Source of the DNA: Nipponacmea schrenckii | Taxonomy: Eukaryota; Mollusca; Gastropoda; Lottiidae | Direction of reading: 5' to 3' | Assembly: GCA_030562195.1 (NCBI GenBank) | Contig: JAUJPP010000005.1 | Coordinates: forward strand, 10,598,826 to 10,662,825 | DNA length: 64,000 bases | In this document: piece by piece, positions 48,686 to 59,689 of the stretch | Layout: each line of letters begins with the position of its first letter | Position numbering within the stretch: the first letter of the stretch is position 1 | Translations under genes and position numbers: made by a program | The notes under the pieces: model-generated | Told to the model about the DNA's origin: nothing | What the model saw: only the letters and a program-made list of their open reading frames with translations | The model's database searches: none

Positions 48686-49428
48686 ATTCAGTATATTCTA
48701 ACACTTGGTGTGTTTCTATTGAACTTGGTCGTGTGAAATTAATAGGCTACTTAAGGCTAATTCTATGCTAACTTCTAAACACAGTCCTCCAGTTGAATGC
48801 AGAGCTGATTTTCACAGCGGTAACATATATCTACGCACAGTGTTTAAGGAAATGACTAGTTACAAAGAAACATTACATTTTGCATATGCATAGCATGTTT
48901 TTCTGGGTGGATCTTTTGCAAACTTCTCAACACTAATTTCAGTTGAGACAAACGCCCCCCACTCCCCTTCTCACCAACCCCCTTTTTTTCGTTCACATTC
49001 GTAAAATGAGCCTTGTAGTCGTTCGCCCAATTACGAAGTGGAAAATGTACACCTCCTTTACCACAGGATCAGATACCTGTGGTCTGGAATCTGGCAATGA
49101 ATAGGAGTTATTTCCCTTTACCTAACCATACAATATTGTTACAAAATTAGTTCACCGTGTCATGTAGAATTGCATTTTTTTCTTGGGGTAGCGAATGACA
49201 GAAATTCTGGTGGTCAATAATAGACGCATCTGTCAGAGCTCTAGCAAGTGATATTGCTTCCATCAAGCAAATTTACTAGGTACAGCGGCGACGATGTATA
49301 GATTTCATAGGCTACAGTAAATAAAAAAGATAGCTTGCCAGGCAAGGTAACATACGCCCACTGGCAGCATTGAATTTGAAATATAAATAGAGTAATAACT
49401 CAAAAAACTGAGTTCTGAAACCACTTTT
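48686..49428. other. Intergenic, no gene recognised
   Basis: No supported feature. Confidence 0.4.
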
Positions 49429-50735
49429 TTAGGGTGGTGAATGGCTCAGTGGTTAGCGAGTTGGACTGTCGTCTGCTAGGCGACTAGGTGCCGTGGGTTC
49501 GAATCCCGATCGGTGCGAGGAAATAAAAATTAGGTCTGATTCCTAGGCCCGTGCTTTCCCGGAACTACGAGATAGTAGTTTCCCCCCCTCTATCTAAATC
49601 TGCCAGTGCCAGGATATATGGCTGTCTCCCCGAGCGGGTGTAAGAAAACATTTATTTGAATCGTGTAGGCGACAGTACTTCTCGTTAAAACTGGGTTCTG
49701 AAACCACTTTTTTAGGGTGGTGAATGGCTCAGTGGTTAGCAAGTTAGACTGTCGTCTGCTAGGCGACTAGGTGCCGTGGGTTCGAATCCCGATCGGTGCG
49801 AGGAAATAAAAATTAGGTCTGATTCCTAGGCCCGTGCTTTCCCGGAACTACGAGATAGTAGTTTCCCCCCCTCTATCTAAATCTGCCAGTGCCAGGATAT
49901 ATGGCTGTCTCCCCGAGCGGGTGTAAGAAAACATTCATTTGAATCGTGTAGGCGACAGTACTTCTCGTTAAAACTGAGTTCTGAAACCACTTTTTTAGGG
50001 TGGTGAATGGCTCAGTGGTTAGCGAGTTGGACTGTCGTCTGCTAGGCGACTAGGTGCCGTGGGTTCGAATCCCGATCGGTGCGAGGAAATAAAAATTAGG
50101 TCTGATTCCTAGGCCCGTGCTTTCCCGGAACTACGAGATAGTAGTTTCCCCCCCTCTATCTAAATCTGCCAGTGCCAGGATATATGGCTGTCTCCCCGAG
50201 CGGGTGTAAGAAAACATTCATTTGAATCGTGTAGGCGACAGTACTTCTCGTTAAAACTGAGTTCTGAAACCCTTTTTTAGGGTGGTGAATGGCTCAGTGG
50301 TTAGCGAGTTGGACTGTCGTCTGCTAGGCGACTAGGTGCCGTGGGTTCGAATCCCGATCGGTGCGAGGAAATAAAAATTAGGTCTGATTCCTAGGCCCGT
50401 GCTTTCCCGGAACTACGAGATAGTAGTTTCCCCCCCTCTATCTAAATCTGCCAGTGCCAGGATATATGGCTGTCTCCCCGAGCGGGTGTAAGAAAACATT
50501 CATTTGAATCGTGTAGGCGACAGTACTTCTCGTTAAAACTGAGTTCTGAAACCACTTTTTTAGGGTGGTGAATGGCTCAGTGGTTAGCGAGTTGGACTGT
50601 CGTCTGCTAGGCGACTAGGTGCCGTGGGTTCGAATCCCGATCGGTGCGAGGAAATAAAAATTAGGTCTGATTCCTAGGCCCGTGCTTTCCCGGAACTACG
50701 AGATAGTAGTTTCCCCCCCTCTATCAAAAAACATT
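49429..50735 (+). repeat. SINE-C: five tandem 283-bp Pol III-type units
   Basis: Units begin (AGGGTGGTGAATGGCTCAGT) at 49431, 49714, 49997, 50279 and 50562, a period of 282-283 bp. Copies are almost identical; unit 2 differs at GCAAGTTAG for GCGAGTTGG, and the fifth stops in its body at about 50735. Each unit has an A box (TGGCTCAGTGG) and a perfect B box (GGTTCGAATCC). From the head onward no run of four T occurs until CTTTTTTAGG just before the next unit, so each unit is a complete Pol III transcription unit: promoter boxes, about 275 nt of body, terminator. The head can fold with a GTCGT/GCGAC anticodon-like stem around CTGCTAG, giving GCT at the anticodon position. That points to a tRNA-Ser-like ancestor. 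Confidence 0.9.
49434..49525 (+). ncRNA. tRNA-Ser-like Pol III head (first of five)
   Basis: GTGAATGGCTCAGTGGTTAG and CGTGGGTTCGAATCCCGATC fit D-arm/A-box and T-arm/B-box. The anticodon-like loop reads CTGCTAG, with T before and A after GCT as in tRNA. The acceptor stem does not pair well (GGGTGGTG against CGGTGCGAGG), so it is a tRNA-derived SINE head and not a working tRNA gene. Equivalent heads start 283 bp apart in the next four units. Confidence 0.6.
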
Positions 50736-51710
50736 CACTAAAAGGATATTGAAGTCAAGGGCAAAAACTCAAAAATTGTTCATGGAAGATCGTCAAATTA
50801 AAACTTGATCACCATCTTATCTATTTCAATACTCATTCTAAAAACCATTCGTTAAAAAAAGTCAGAAATTCAAACTTGACTTATGTCTTATCAATTCTGA
50901 TGCTTACATTAATTCTTATATTTTCAGCTATTTCAGATAAAGAAATGATATTACTTCAGATAATATTTCAGAGACATCCATAATTAACGCATCTAATTAT
51001 CCTAACCTTTAACTTGCACCTTGCTTTATCATAAATCTTTACTTTGTGACCTAGGCCAGTGCTTTTATGAGACTTTGTTCTCATCACCATCTAACACCAA
51101 GTTCCATCAAAATCCTTTGAAAATTAAAGCTTCTTATTGCAACCACAATACAATTTTGACGCAATTTTACTAAGTCAAGTGCAATAACTTAAAACAATTC
51201 ATTGAAAAACTGTCAAATTCAAACTTGACTGAGGCCTAATCAATTCCAATGCTCACACCAAGTTTCATCAAAATCCTCTGAAAATTGGAAGATTTATTGC
51301 ATCGAAACTAAAATTTTGACAAGATTTTTCTAAGTCAAGGGCAATAACTCAAAAACCGTTCATGCGATAATTTCCATTTTCGAACTTGACCGAAATATTA
51401 TCAATATATACATGTATACCAAGTTTCATTAAGATCAGATAAAAACTGTAGCCTCTATCGTGGATACAACCTAAATTTGACGCGTTTTTACTAAGTCAAT
51501 GGGCAATAACTCAAAAACCGTTCATGCGATACTTTCCATTTTCGAACTTGACCGAGATATCATCAATATATACATGTATACCAAGTTTCACTAAGATCGG
51601 ATAAAAACTGTAGCCCGTATTGCGGATACAACAAATGTGGACGGACCGACGGACGGACAGGGGCGACGGCTATATACGTCCACATTTCCATGTGGGCGTA
51701 TAAAAATGTG
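50736..51710. repeat. Degenerate ~160-170 bp repeat ending in a GGACGGAC motif
   Basis: Units share AAGTCAAGGGCAATAACTCA, AAAACCGTTCATG, TTCGAACTTGACCGA, TACCAAGTTTCATTAAGATC and GATAAAAACTGTAGCC. The last two units (about 51330 and 51500) are clearest. The element closes with GGACCGACGGACGGACAGGG and GTCCACATTTCCATGTGGGC. Repeats with the CCAAGTTTCAT-AAGATC phrase and GGACGGAC ends are, from general knowledge, common in molluscan genomes. Coding potential is not seen. Confidence 0.75.
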
Positions 51711-52213
51711 GACGACTAATCACTTTAAATAATAGCATACCACACTAAAAGTTTGGGATTTATCAATGACGTGATCTTCTTCATATCCTTGTTTGAGATA
51801 ATCTTCTACTGGCGTCATGTCATGGCCGAATCAACTCAGATTATCGGATCATGGTAATTATTATTTAATTCTTTTGTTGTCAAAAAAACATTTATTATGA
51901 GACCATGTTAATCCGAATGTCTCCCATCTAGATCTTCTCTTAAAGTACCAATTTGTGTAGACAGAGTCAGTGGCATTTCTACACAGGGATAATGGTTGAA
52001 ACCGCACCCCAATTCGTTTAACTTCTTGATCATTGTACATTGTGAAAGAATTGCAAGCCGCCCCAAATGACAAGTTTGTTCGCCCCTTCACCTCTGATCA
52101 TAAAAAAGCAAATTCACTGAGCCCAAAGAACTACAGATTCTGCATTTTTAAGCTCCACATTGATTATAAAAAGAGTATGGGCTAATACACTGATTAAAAT
52201 CTATTTTATTTGA
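51711..52213. other. Intergenic, no gene recognised
   Basis: A 76-codon minus frame at 51861-52091 has no recognisable similarity. Confidence 0.4.
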
Positions 52214-52236
52214 AACAGCAGGGCCCGGTTGTTCAA
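52214..52236 (+). repeat. Harbinger left terminal inverted repeat
   Basis: Begins AACAGCAGGGCCCGG and ends TTGTTCAA; exact inverse of 56382-56404. Confidence 0.9.
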
Positions 52237-52430
52237 CTCGTTGTTAAATTTTAACCTATAGTTAAAATAATTAACCACAAGTTAAAATTTAACAACGCGA
52301 GAAATGTGTTGTTCAACTCGTTGTTATATTTAACCATTGGTTAAATTGACGTAACCCTTGGTTAAATAGGGAAATATTTAACCAAGCTATGGGGGCATTG
52401 TTAAAAGATTTAACAAATGGTTAAAGGATT
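52237..52430. promoter_or_regulatory. Left subterminal TTAACC-rich region
   Basis: At least eight GGTTAAA, GTTAAATTT or TTTAACCA words, several forming palindromes (GTTAAATTTTAAC). They stand between the left terminus and the transposase start. The right end has a matching region. They are likely binding sites for the Myb-like protein or transposase (inference from Harbinger biology). Confidence 0.55.
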
Positions 52431-52434
52431 AAAG

Positions 52435-54183
52435 ATGGCTGCCAGAATGGTCCTTTTCCATATGCCACAGATAGCTAATAGAAAGCAGAGGGTGTTTAGA
52501 GGCTCAAATCTTGTTGGATTAGACAACCACGACCTACAAACCAGATACAGATTTGGCAGAGCTGGCATTGACTATCTTGTCAACCTATTGCAAGACGATT
52601 TGCAACGTGGAACAAAAAAGGAGACGGCCCTTACAGTGGAAAAGCAGACTCTTATCGCACTTCGGTTTTATGCCAGTGGGTCATTTCTACAGGTGGTGGG
52701 GGATACATTAGGATGTGATAAGAGCACAATTTCCAGGGTTGTTAGGGATGTCACCAATGCCCTTGTTTCCAAAAAGGACGGCTTCATCAAGTGGCCGATA
52801 ACAAATGAGGAGCAGAATGCAGTGAAAGATGGAATTTATGGACATGCTCACTTTCCGAACGTTATAGGATACATCGACTGCACACATGTTAGAATACAGG
52901 GACCAAGTGAGGATGAACCAGCTTTTTTCAACAGAAATGAAATGAAATGAATGGAGTTTTACGTCCTACTCTTCTGCACAAAGGGATATCACAGTATTAA
53001 TGTGCAAGCTGTCTGTGATCATGAGGGTATGTACTTTATGTAAATATGTGTTTCCTTTCTTTTGTGCATTGATCTACGGTAGCATCTGTTAAATAATATT
53101 ATAACCATATAATTGACGACCCCGACCTTGATGGAACCCTCATTAGATATTTGATTGGAAAAATAAGAACTGATAGTGATTAATGGAGTAAGTAATTATC
53201 GTGCGTTTTCTGAATGCACTATCTGTCCCATTTACAAAACACTGTCTATTCTAAATAAATACTTATAATTCTAGGAAACTTTACGAACATAAATGCAAAT
53301 TGGCCAGGATCTGTTCATGACTCCCATATATTCAACACTTCAACTTTGTGTGATTACCTAGAGAATCATCATAGAGGTCTGTTAGATGGCGTACTGTTGG
53401 GAGATAGTGGATACGCTTGTCGGGCATTTCTTATGACACCATACCATAACCCTCAAGAACCTAACCAGATATAACAGATCCCATGGATCCACCAGATCAT
53501 CGATTGAGAGATGTTTCGGCATTTTAAAACGACGATTTCATGTATTGCACTCAGAGGTAATATTTACTAGTATTCCATACCATACCTCGATCATTACTAG
53601 TAAACATTAAATTTGATTGACTATAGCTTATAAGTATTTGAACGTTAGTTTGGTCATATAGGCTAAAATAAAATAATGTTTCTTAACTATATATGCATGT
53701 TCTAGGCGATAAGAGTAGAATTAGTATACTCAGTATAATATGCAGCGCTACTTGTTATACATTACTGTTACTTAAGGCTTATCATGTAGTTCTAGAGTAA
53801 ATATACCCACATTTATCATCCAATGCCGTGTTTCACAGGAGATATCCTTTTCACCAAATTTCATCTCTATATATCGCAGTATAGCTCTAGGTTGACCTGG
53901 AATCATTCCTCTGAGCTTGACAAATAAAATGTTATTTTTATTTATTGACGATTGTAAAATACTCTCTTCCAGATGAGAATGAAACCTGAAAAAGTATGTC
54001 GTGTGATATGTGCTTGTGCTGTGCTACATAATATTGCCATTATTTTGAAAGAGCCGTTGATTGACGATGATAATGATGAGGACAGACAAGAGTGAACAAA
54101 ATGCTGTTCCAGTGCCAGAATTTGACGGTGCCCAAGATGGAAGAGCTACAAGGGGACACATTGCAAGAACATATTTTGGATGA
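52435..54183 (+). pseudogene. Harbinger transposase (HARBI1-like), broken
   Basis: Three exons are readable: 52435-53026, 53275-53556 and 53973 to about 54183. Residues 1-165 start MAARMVLFHMP and hold the helix-turn-helix part (FLQVVGDTLGCDKSTISRVV). The catalytic D-D-E residues are all visible: IDCTHVRIQ in exon 1, LLGDSGYAC in exon 2 and SSIERCFGILKRRF in exon 2. The Harbinger phrase [11 protein letters not shown] is also present. Three lesions are seen. A 45-bp SINE-A piece after FFNR brings a TGA at 52948-52950. A frameshift lies near 53465 (stop at 53472 in the old frame, [11 protein letters not shown] in the next). A second frameshift lies near 54090 in exon 3, after [10 protein letters not shown]. 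The protein would cut DNA at the terminal repeats with its Myb-like partner; this copy cannot make it in full. Confidence 0.9.
52938..52982 (-). mobile_element. 45-bp SINE-A 3' end inside the Harbinger transposase
   Basis: ATGAATGGAGTTTTACGTCC, TACTCTTCTGCAC and the GAAATGAAATG tail sit between AACAGAAA and GGGATATCAC. Removing 45 bp restores NRKGYHSINVQAV, and the coding frame is kept. An AAA is repeated on both sides. The insert adds the first stop codon. Confidence 0.88.
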
Positions 54184-54269
54184 AATAAATAGATCTTCAT
54201 TTTTATTATGCTTTATATCTTTTCAACAATCTCCTAATTTTACAAACTTGATGATCCTCTTTAAACTGT

Positions 54270-56166
54270 TTAAAACATGGAGGCAAACATTGAGTTGATG
54301 GTTGGTGTGCCAAATGGTGTATTTGGGGCAGGGCCGTCTGTAAGTTTTTTCAGCAACTTTATCTGAAGATCCAGTTTAATATTCTCCTTATCTTGCCGTT
54401 CCAGCTCTTTCTCAAATATTCTGTACTGGATGTCATGTAAGTCATCAACTGTAATTTTTCGTTTGTTGGGCTTTTTCTTTATGGTACTGCAATTTAAAAA
54501 AAATAATCATTTTTAAAACATTCAAAACAAAATGAATAGAACGGAGTTTCATCCTAAGAGAATGGGCGGTGAGTGTAGGTGTACGTGTTTGCTCTAAAAG
54601 GGGGGGGGGGGTGGTATTTAGAAAATGTATGGGAATGATTATTTCGTTTAATTCAATGTAGGCCTTTTGGGTATTTAAAGACCTAATTCATTATAAAGTT
54701 TCTTAGACCTACTCGGGTCATTTTTTTCTACAAATCTTTATGCTTAAATTTGTAATACCTTTGTCCTGGTAAAGATATGATTTCTCTTTGCGGAGCTTTT
54801 GAGGTGCTCGGTTGTTGTGTTGGCTGAAGGATAGAAGGACTAACTGGAGACGCAGGAGTTGCAGGAGAGTCTAAACTGAAGGATAGATTGGCAGACAAGA
54901 AACTATCCTCTTCTGTGGCATCTTCCTCTGCCTCTGTTAAAGTGACTACACTTGATTCTGAAATAAGAGCAAATTTTATCATATCTTTGATGATCACTTT
55001 GAAATTAGGCATACCAAGTGAATCAATGAAGTGAAAAAGATAAAAAATATGCTACAGATCTCAATTCCATATAAAAAGCTAACTGTTTTTATGATTCCTC
55101 AATGCATTTTAAGACTGTACCTAAAGTCCAAAGCATAATATTAGGCGTCCTGTGGCCTGGAAGGAGGTGAAATTTAGAAATGAAATCGCCTTATAACATC
55201 AATTAATATCTCTGTATCACGGGAGACTTAATATTTGGCATAAAAAGACTAAATTTCACTAAATCTATAATTTCGTTTCAAAAACGTGTCATTTTACTAT
55301 ACCTTGGAAACAGTTGTATTCAGACCACAGACTCCAGTTAGAGACCTACTTTTTTTTACGAAACTATTAGACTTTAGGCTAGGCCTAGTAGGCCTATTAT
55401 TTGATTCAAAACTATCGAAATTGTTGATATCATAATGGTAATAAAAACACTGAATACAATTTTCAAAGAGTTCAGACTTATTTAGAATTTATCAAACTTG
55501 TGTCTAGACGGCAATTCTTAAAATGATCAACATGTAAGGTCAAAGGTCAGTAATGGATGAAAATGTAAACAAAGCAGACGACGCAAAATTCTACGTTCAT
55601 AGCCAGAATATTGGTCGCTATTTAGGCTAGGCCCGGCCTTATAGATAATAATTTTCAGTATGAAATGAAACAGAAATAAAGAGCTCTTGTAGATCTGCAT
55701 TATATCAGTTATGAACAATACAGGCATTGGCATTTAGTCCTCTATCGGACACAGTATCAGTTATGATGGCTGTTTCTACGCCATCAAGGCCCCTAAAGCT
55801 ACTGCTATCTTTGCACATATCGATGATACCTTGAATGGCCTGACTAGGTGGTTTTGGTGCTGGTCCTCCCCCTGTTCTGTTTAATTCTCTCCTATGTTCA
55901 GTGAAAGTTTTTTTTGCCTTTTTCTTGCAGTTATTCCATTTCCCTTTTATTTCTTTTGAAGTCCGAAATGCAACCCCTAATGAGCTGACTTTCACTGCAA
56001 TGTTCTCCCACACTCTGTTTTTCTTTTCGTTTGTCACAGTGTTTGATTGCTTACTATTCAGTAAACCATAATTTTTCTCTACTTCTTTTTGGATCATAAG
56101 TTCCTCCTCCATAGTAAAATTTGTTTTTTTCATCCTTTTAATTTCTAAGGGGTGATTGTCAGCCAT
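54270..56166 (-). CDS. Harbinger Myb/SANT-like DNA-binding protein
   Basis: Starts MADNHPLEIKRM at 56166, 216 bp inside the right terminus, and runs in one frame to 55705. Residues about 15-90 form a Myb/SANT (trihelix-type) domain with conserved tryptophans (KNRVWENIAVK, IKGKWNNCKK). GGGPAPKPPS and GIIDMCKDSSSFRGLDGVET follow. Two further exons are readable and agree in phase: 54957-54759 (acidic and serine/proline-rich, PATPASPVSPSILQPTQQPS) and 54486-54270 (coiled coil, RIFEKELERQDKENIKLDLQ, stop at 54272-54270). The donor of exon 1 is unclear: CAAG|GTATCA near 55834 keeps phase but removes conserved sequence. In Harbinger elements this protein binds the transposase and the element ends and carries the transposase into the nucleus. 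No lesion is seen in the Myb domain. Confidence 0.85.
54488..54758 (-). other. Intron of the Myb-like gene with a poly-G run
   Basis: Lies between the coiled-coil and acidic exons. A run of twelve G (54600-54611) is present. Confidence 0.6.
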
Positions 56167-56204
56167 ATTGAAAATAAGCAGACGATGGAGGAACCTTGGA
56201 ATTA

Positions 56205-56381
56205 TGGTTAATTAAGTGCATGGTTATGTTATAACCATTTGGTTAAATTTTAACCAAATGGTTATGTAACAACATGGTTAAATTAAGATGAACAACACAT
56301 TTTTAACCTCTGGTTATATAACACGTTGTTAAATATATAACCATGGGTTAAATATAACAACATGGTTAAAATAACAACAAT
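56205..56381. promoter_or_regulatory. Right subterminal TTAACC-rich region
   Basis: About ten GGTTAAA, TTAACCA or GGTTATA words between the Myb gene start and the right terminus, including GGTTAAATTTTAACC. Confidence 0.55.
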
Positions 56382-56404
56382 TTGAACAACCGGGCCCTGC
56401 TGTT
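56382..56404 (-). repeat. Harbinger right terminal inverted repeat
   Basis: Exact inverse of 52214-52236; reads TTGAACAACCGGGCCC on the plus strand and ends CTGCTGTT. Confidence 0.9.
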
Positions 56405-56504
56405 ACGGATATAACGATTAACACCCGACGCTTCGGACTACAATATATGGGTTAATGCTTATAAATTAATGTATGATAATGATACGCTCTAAGTGTAATG
56501 TGTT

Positions 56505-56782
56505 TTATACATCTTCACAATGTCAAGGTATTACCAACTCTGTTTTATACCTTGACACCATTAAGCACTTTCTTGTATCACCGTGGCGGTTTCATTGAAA
56601 TATATGCTAGAAAATGTAGCCAATCAGAGCCCTCGACAGAATTACATGTAGGCCTACAGCCAAAGATATCACTGAGGGTTCTGGTTGGCTTTATTCGTTA
56701 GCGTACATAATCAAATCACTGTATAAGGATATCTAGGTATAAGACGGAGATCGCCATACTTTGACGTTGTGAAGGTGTATAA
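56505..56782. mobile_element. Small MITE with ~28-bp imperfect inverted ends
   Basis: TTATACATCTTCACAATGTC plus AAGGTAT at the left is mirrored on the right; the inverse of 56782 inward reads TTATACACCTTCACAACGTC plus AAAGTAT. The body of about 220 bp has no coding potential. The end sequence is the unit of the tandem array at 6955-7492. Confidence 0.75.
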
Positions 56783-58034
56783 TAAGTCGCTATGAATGTG
56801 CATAGTAACAAAGATATCGGACTGCATAATGATATTATAATAGGCCTTAACGACCTGCTTATCGGCACGTAGGCCCTAAACCACCTATTCCCTATGAACA
56901 CCGGGTATTTTTTTTTCATTTATTTATACATTTATAACAGTGGAATAAATCTACTTTGTACTAAATCCTTAGTATATTGAATATCTTATAAAGAACATGG
57001 TAAATAAACGATGTTTTGTTAACTTGCCAAACATTGTCTCTACCAGGGATATTTTTAGATGGCATAATTTCCTCAGCATTGTAGAACGAATCGTGTCTTA
57101 TTCGGCATACTTCCTCTTAAACATAACTGGTATTCGCGATACGATGTGTAGAATGCAGCGTGTTCTATATTCTAGGCTCATTAAATAGATACATGTATTC
57201 TGGAAATTTATTTTAAGAAACATACCATCTCTATCGTATCTCGAATAACGGTTTAACCATGGCCTTATTGACCCGTTTTAAATTAAGCCAACTTCACTGC
57301 ATTTTATAGACATTGAAATAAAAACAATGCTTGATTTCATTTGATTTGATTGGCTGAGATTTCCTAAAAAGATTCTAGGACAAATTTCGATTGGACAATA
57401 TTTAGTAATGAATATGTAAATTTCTTCACTTGTTTTACCTCAGCCTCGAGTAAGTAAAACGAAAGGGGTTGTTTTAGTTGCATAATATCTCAGTTAATTG
57501 GAGTTTTACGCCTATCACCTGAATTGACCTATAATAAGAGACAATTTCATGAACTGTGCAGTATTTTGAAAGGATACAACTGTTCAAAATATCAAAACAG
57601 TTCTCTGTAACCTATACTTCCGGTTGAATGAAACCGGAAGTGACTCTGTCTAGTTCATTCTGAACAATGCATACCTCGTCCACTTAAATCCCATAATGCA
57701 ATAGACGGGCAACTTACCGACGTCGTTTCCGTTGATTTTGATTTTCAATAATACATCTTGCGCTGCATCTACGAAACCATAAAATTCCCAAGGCGTAAAT
57801 GCTCGAAGAAAACTATTTCAGACACAAAGCTCGATATTTTTGGTAATATTTGCTGATATGGCGAATATCTAGACGACCTTATACCTTCTATACCTAATTA
57901 TCGAGCTTCGTGAAATGAGATAGCCTATATTGAAATGGAACTAACTGATAAAATAAGAGTTTTTATTCAACCGGTTTTTATGGCATAAAATCGTTAACAA
58001 TAGTCGATAAAGAATTTTATTAGATATTCCTATT
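56783..58034. other. Intergenic, no gene recognised
   Basis: No supported exon. A short inverted pair, CTTCCGGTTGAATG and CCGGAAGTG, lies near 57620. Confidence 0.4.
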
Positions 58035-58175
58035 TTCATTAGGAAATGAAATGAAACGAAAGAAATTTAATATACAGCTTTTCTATTCCTGTTTAAGCTC
58101 ATGAAGACGGGCAATGACATACGCTGTACAGTGTGCAATGGGGGATATTCAGTAAGGACAGCGTCATTAACTTCT
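58035..58175 (-). mobile_element. SINE-A, diverged 3' part
   Basis: GGAAATGAAATGAAACGAAA, a lost core, then TCATGAAGACGGGCAATGAC, CTGTACAGTGTGCAATGGGG and AAGGACAGCGTCATTAACTT. Confidence 0.7.
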
Positions 58176-58610
58176 CTTAAATCTGCAAATTGCAAAAAGA
58201 TTTATGAAGTCAGCGGTAGAAACAGACATCTGCGTGCAAAACTGTTGAAATCGACAATGTCATTAAGCTATTTAATTGTTTACTAACCACATTTTGATTC
58301 TCGCTCATCAGAGCGATACAGATAGTTTAATTTGTACTATAAAATTTGATTTAGCAAATACTTAGACGACTGAATATAAACCGTGCAAAACAGCACGGTC
58401 AGTATTTTATTTAGGCTATTATGAATGATAGGCACCTGGATACTTGGGTAAAGAAATTCGGATCTCATGGGCAAGGATTTTGGCCTTGGACCCTAGGGCT
58501 ATTGCCTTCGCCTGACATGGTCTTTTGCGCAAAGGTGTGGCCACAATTCATGTTATTGCCATCGAGTACCCGTCGAAAACCATTTAACTGCACAACCAAC
58601 GTATGTCGAC

Positions 58611-58876
58611 TGTTAACCCAAAGATTATTGTTAACAAATGATATAAAACTTTGTGTTCCATTCTGCACGTAGTCTTGTCGTCTGGTTAGAGAATTTTCGC
58701 CAAGATTTATTCTATAAGACTTAATATGGAATTCCCATAACTTGAGAACTCTTGTTCTCCATGATTAACGCTTTCGGGGTCGACTGTTAACCCAAAGATC
58801 ATTGTTAACAAATGATATAAAACTTTGTGTTCCATTCTGCACGTAGTCTTGTCGTGTGGTGAGAGAATTCGCGCCC
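58611..58876. repeat. ~90-bp direct repeat pair
   Basis: TGTTAACCCAAAGAT-ATTGTTAAC through GCACGTAGTCTTGTCGT to GAGAGAATT occurs at 58611-58701 and 58787-58876 with about four differences. The intervening sequence is unrelated. Confidence 0.9.
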
Positions 58877-59689
58877 CAGTCTGGCACGATTCAATCTAGT
58901 TTTCTATTGATTCTTGGCTACCAGTTCCAACTGGTTTCTAATGAATGAAATTGGGGATTCGGCACGCGAGTACAGATCGACTATGGCAAACCGCGTTCTA
59001 CAGTTCTTTCGCTGTGTGGTATATTGTTTTTAAGACACTGCATACATAACTAAAAGGTTATATAAAAGTCATATTTATTCTGTCATTAATATTGCGTGAC
59101 GTAGGTCCTAAAGACAGTTAAATGTTTACCGTAAAAAGTCTTATCCAACCTAGCCTCTAGCTATAGAGCTGAACGTTTGAACAAAGTCGAGGGATTAGTA
59201 AAAAAAAGTATAAGTTAACCGTATATAAACCTTTTGACAGCTGTGTATGTCTCACATGAGTTTTGTCGCTCGAAACAAGCGGGACGTCTCAGTGTTCAAC
59301 TTGATTGTTAACAACACAATTGTGGATTCCTAGAGATACTTTGGAAAACTGTTATTGGGGAACATCGTTACAATATATCTGTACGACAGAGAGACCAGTG
59401 AGATAGTATTCTTCAAGCCAGAAGGTTATACACCGAAAACTGATCTACGATAGAGTGTTTGCAATACACTAGTTGAAACCGAGATAAAACGTTGACTTTC
59501 CAATGGAACGCATTTCTAGTCGTTTAATATGAACAATATGTGCGGGTATCGAGTTGCTAATTTATTCATTAAATCCATCAGTCAAGAGTGGAGTTTTGAA
59601 GACTTTTATTGCAGGTAAACCAAGTGCAATTATCATCTTTTGAAAAAGAAGACTGGACTTACACTTACAGGTAAGCATTTGCCAAAATT
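58877..59689. other. Intergenic, no gene recognised
   Basis: No supported feature. Confidence 0.4.

Larger units (their letters stand above)
52214..56404. mobile_element. Harbinger transposon with two convergent genes
   Basis: A perfect 23-bp inverted repeat (52214-52236 and 56382-56404, centred on CAGGGCCCGGTTGTTCAA) bounds 4.19 kb. A HARBI1-type transposase lies on the plus strand and a Myb/SANT-type gene on the minus strand, the standard two-gene layout of animal Harbinger elements. Both ends carry many TTAACC/GGTTAA words. No 3-bp target duplication is evident beside the repeats. The transposase is broken while the ends are exact. Confidence 0.92.

Noticed and set aside
49434..50645. Functional tRNA-Ser genes
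   Set aside because: The A and B boxes and the anticodon-like loop fit, but the acceptor stem does not pair and the unit continues for 200 bp before its terminator. It is better called a tRNA-derived SINE.
51620..51715. GTCCACATTT and AAATGTGGAC words resembling the piggyBac palindromes
   Set aside because: They belong to the end of the degenerate 160-170 bp repeat and lack the GACCC/GGGTC neighbours of the piggyBac sites.
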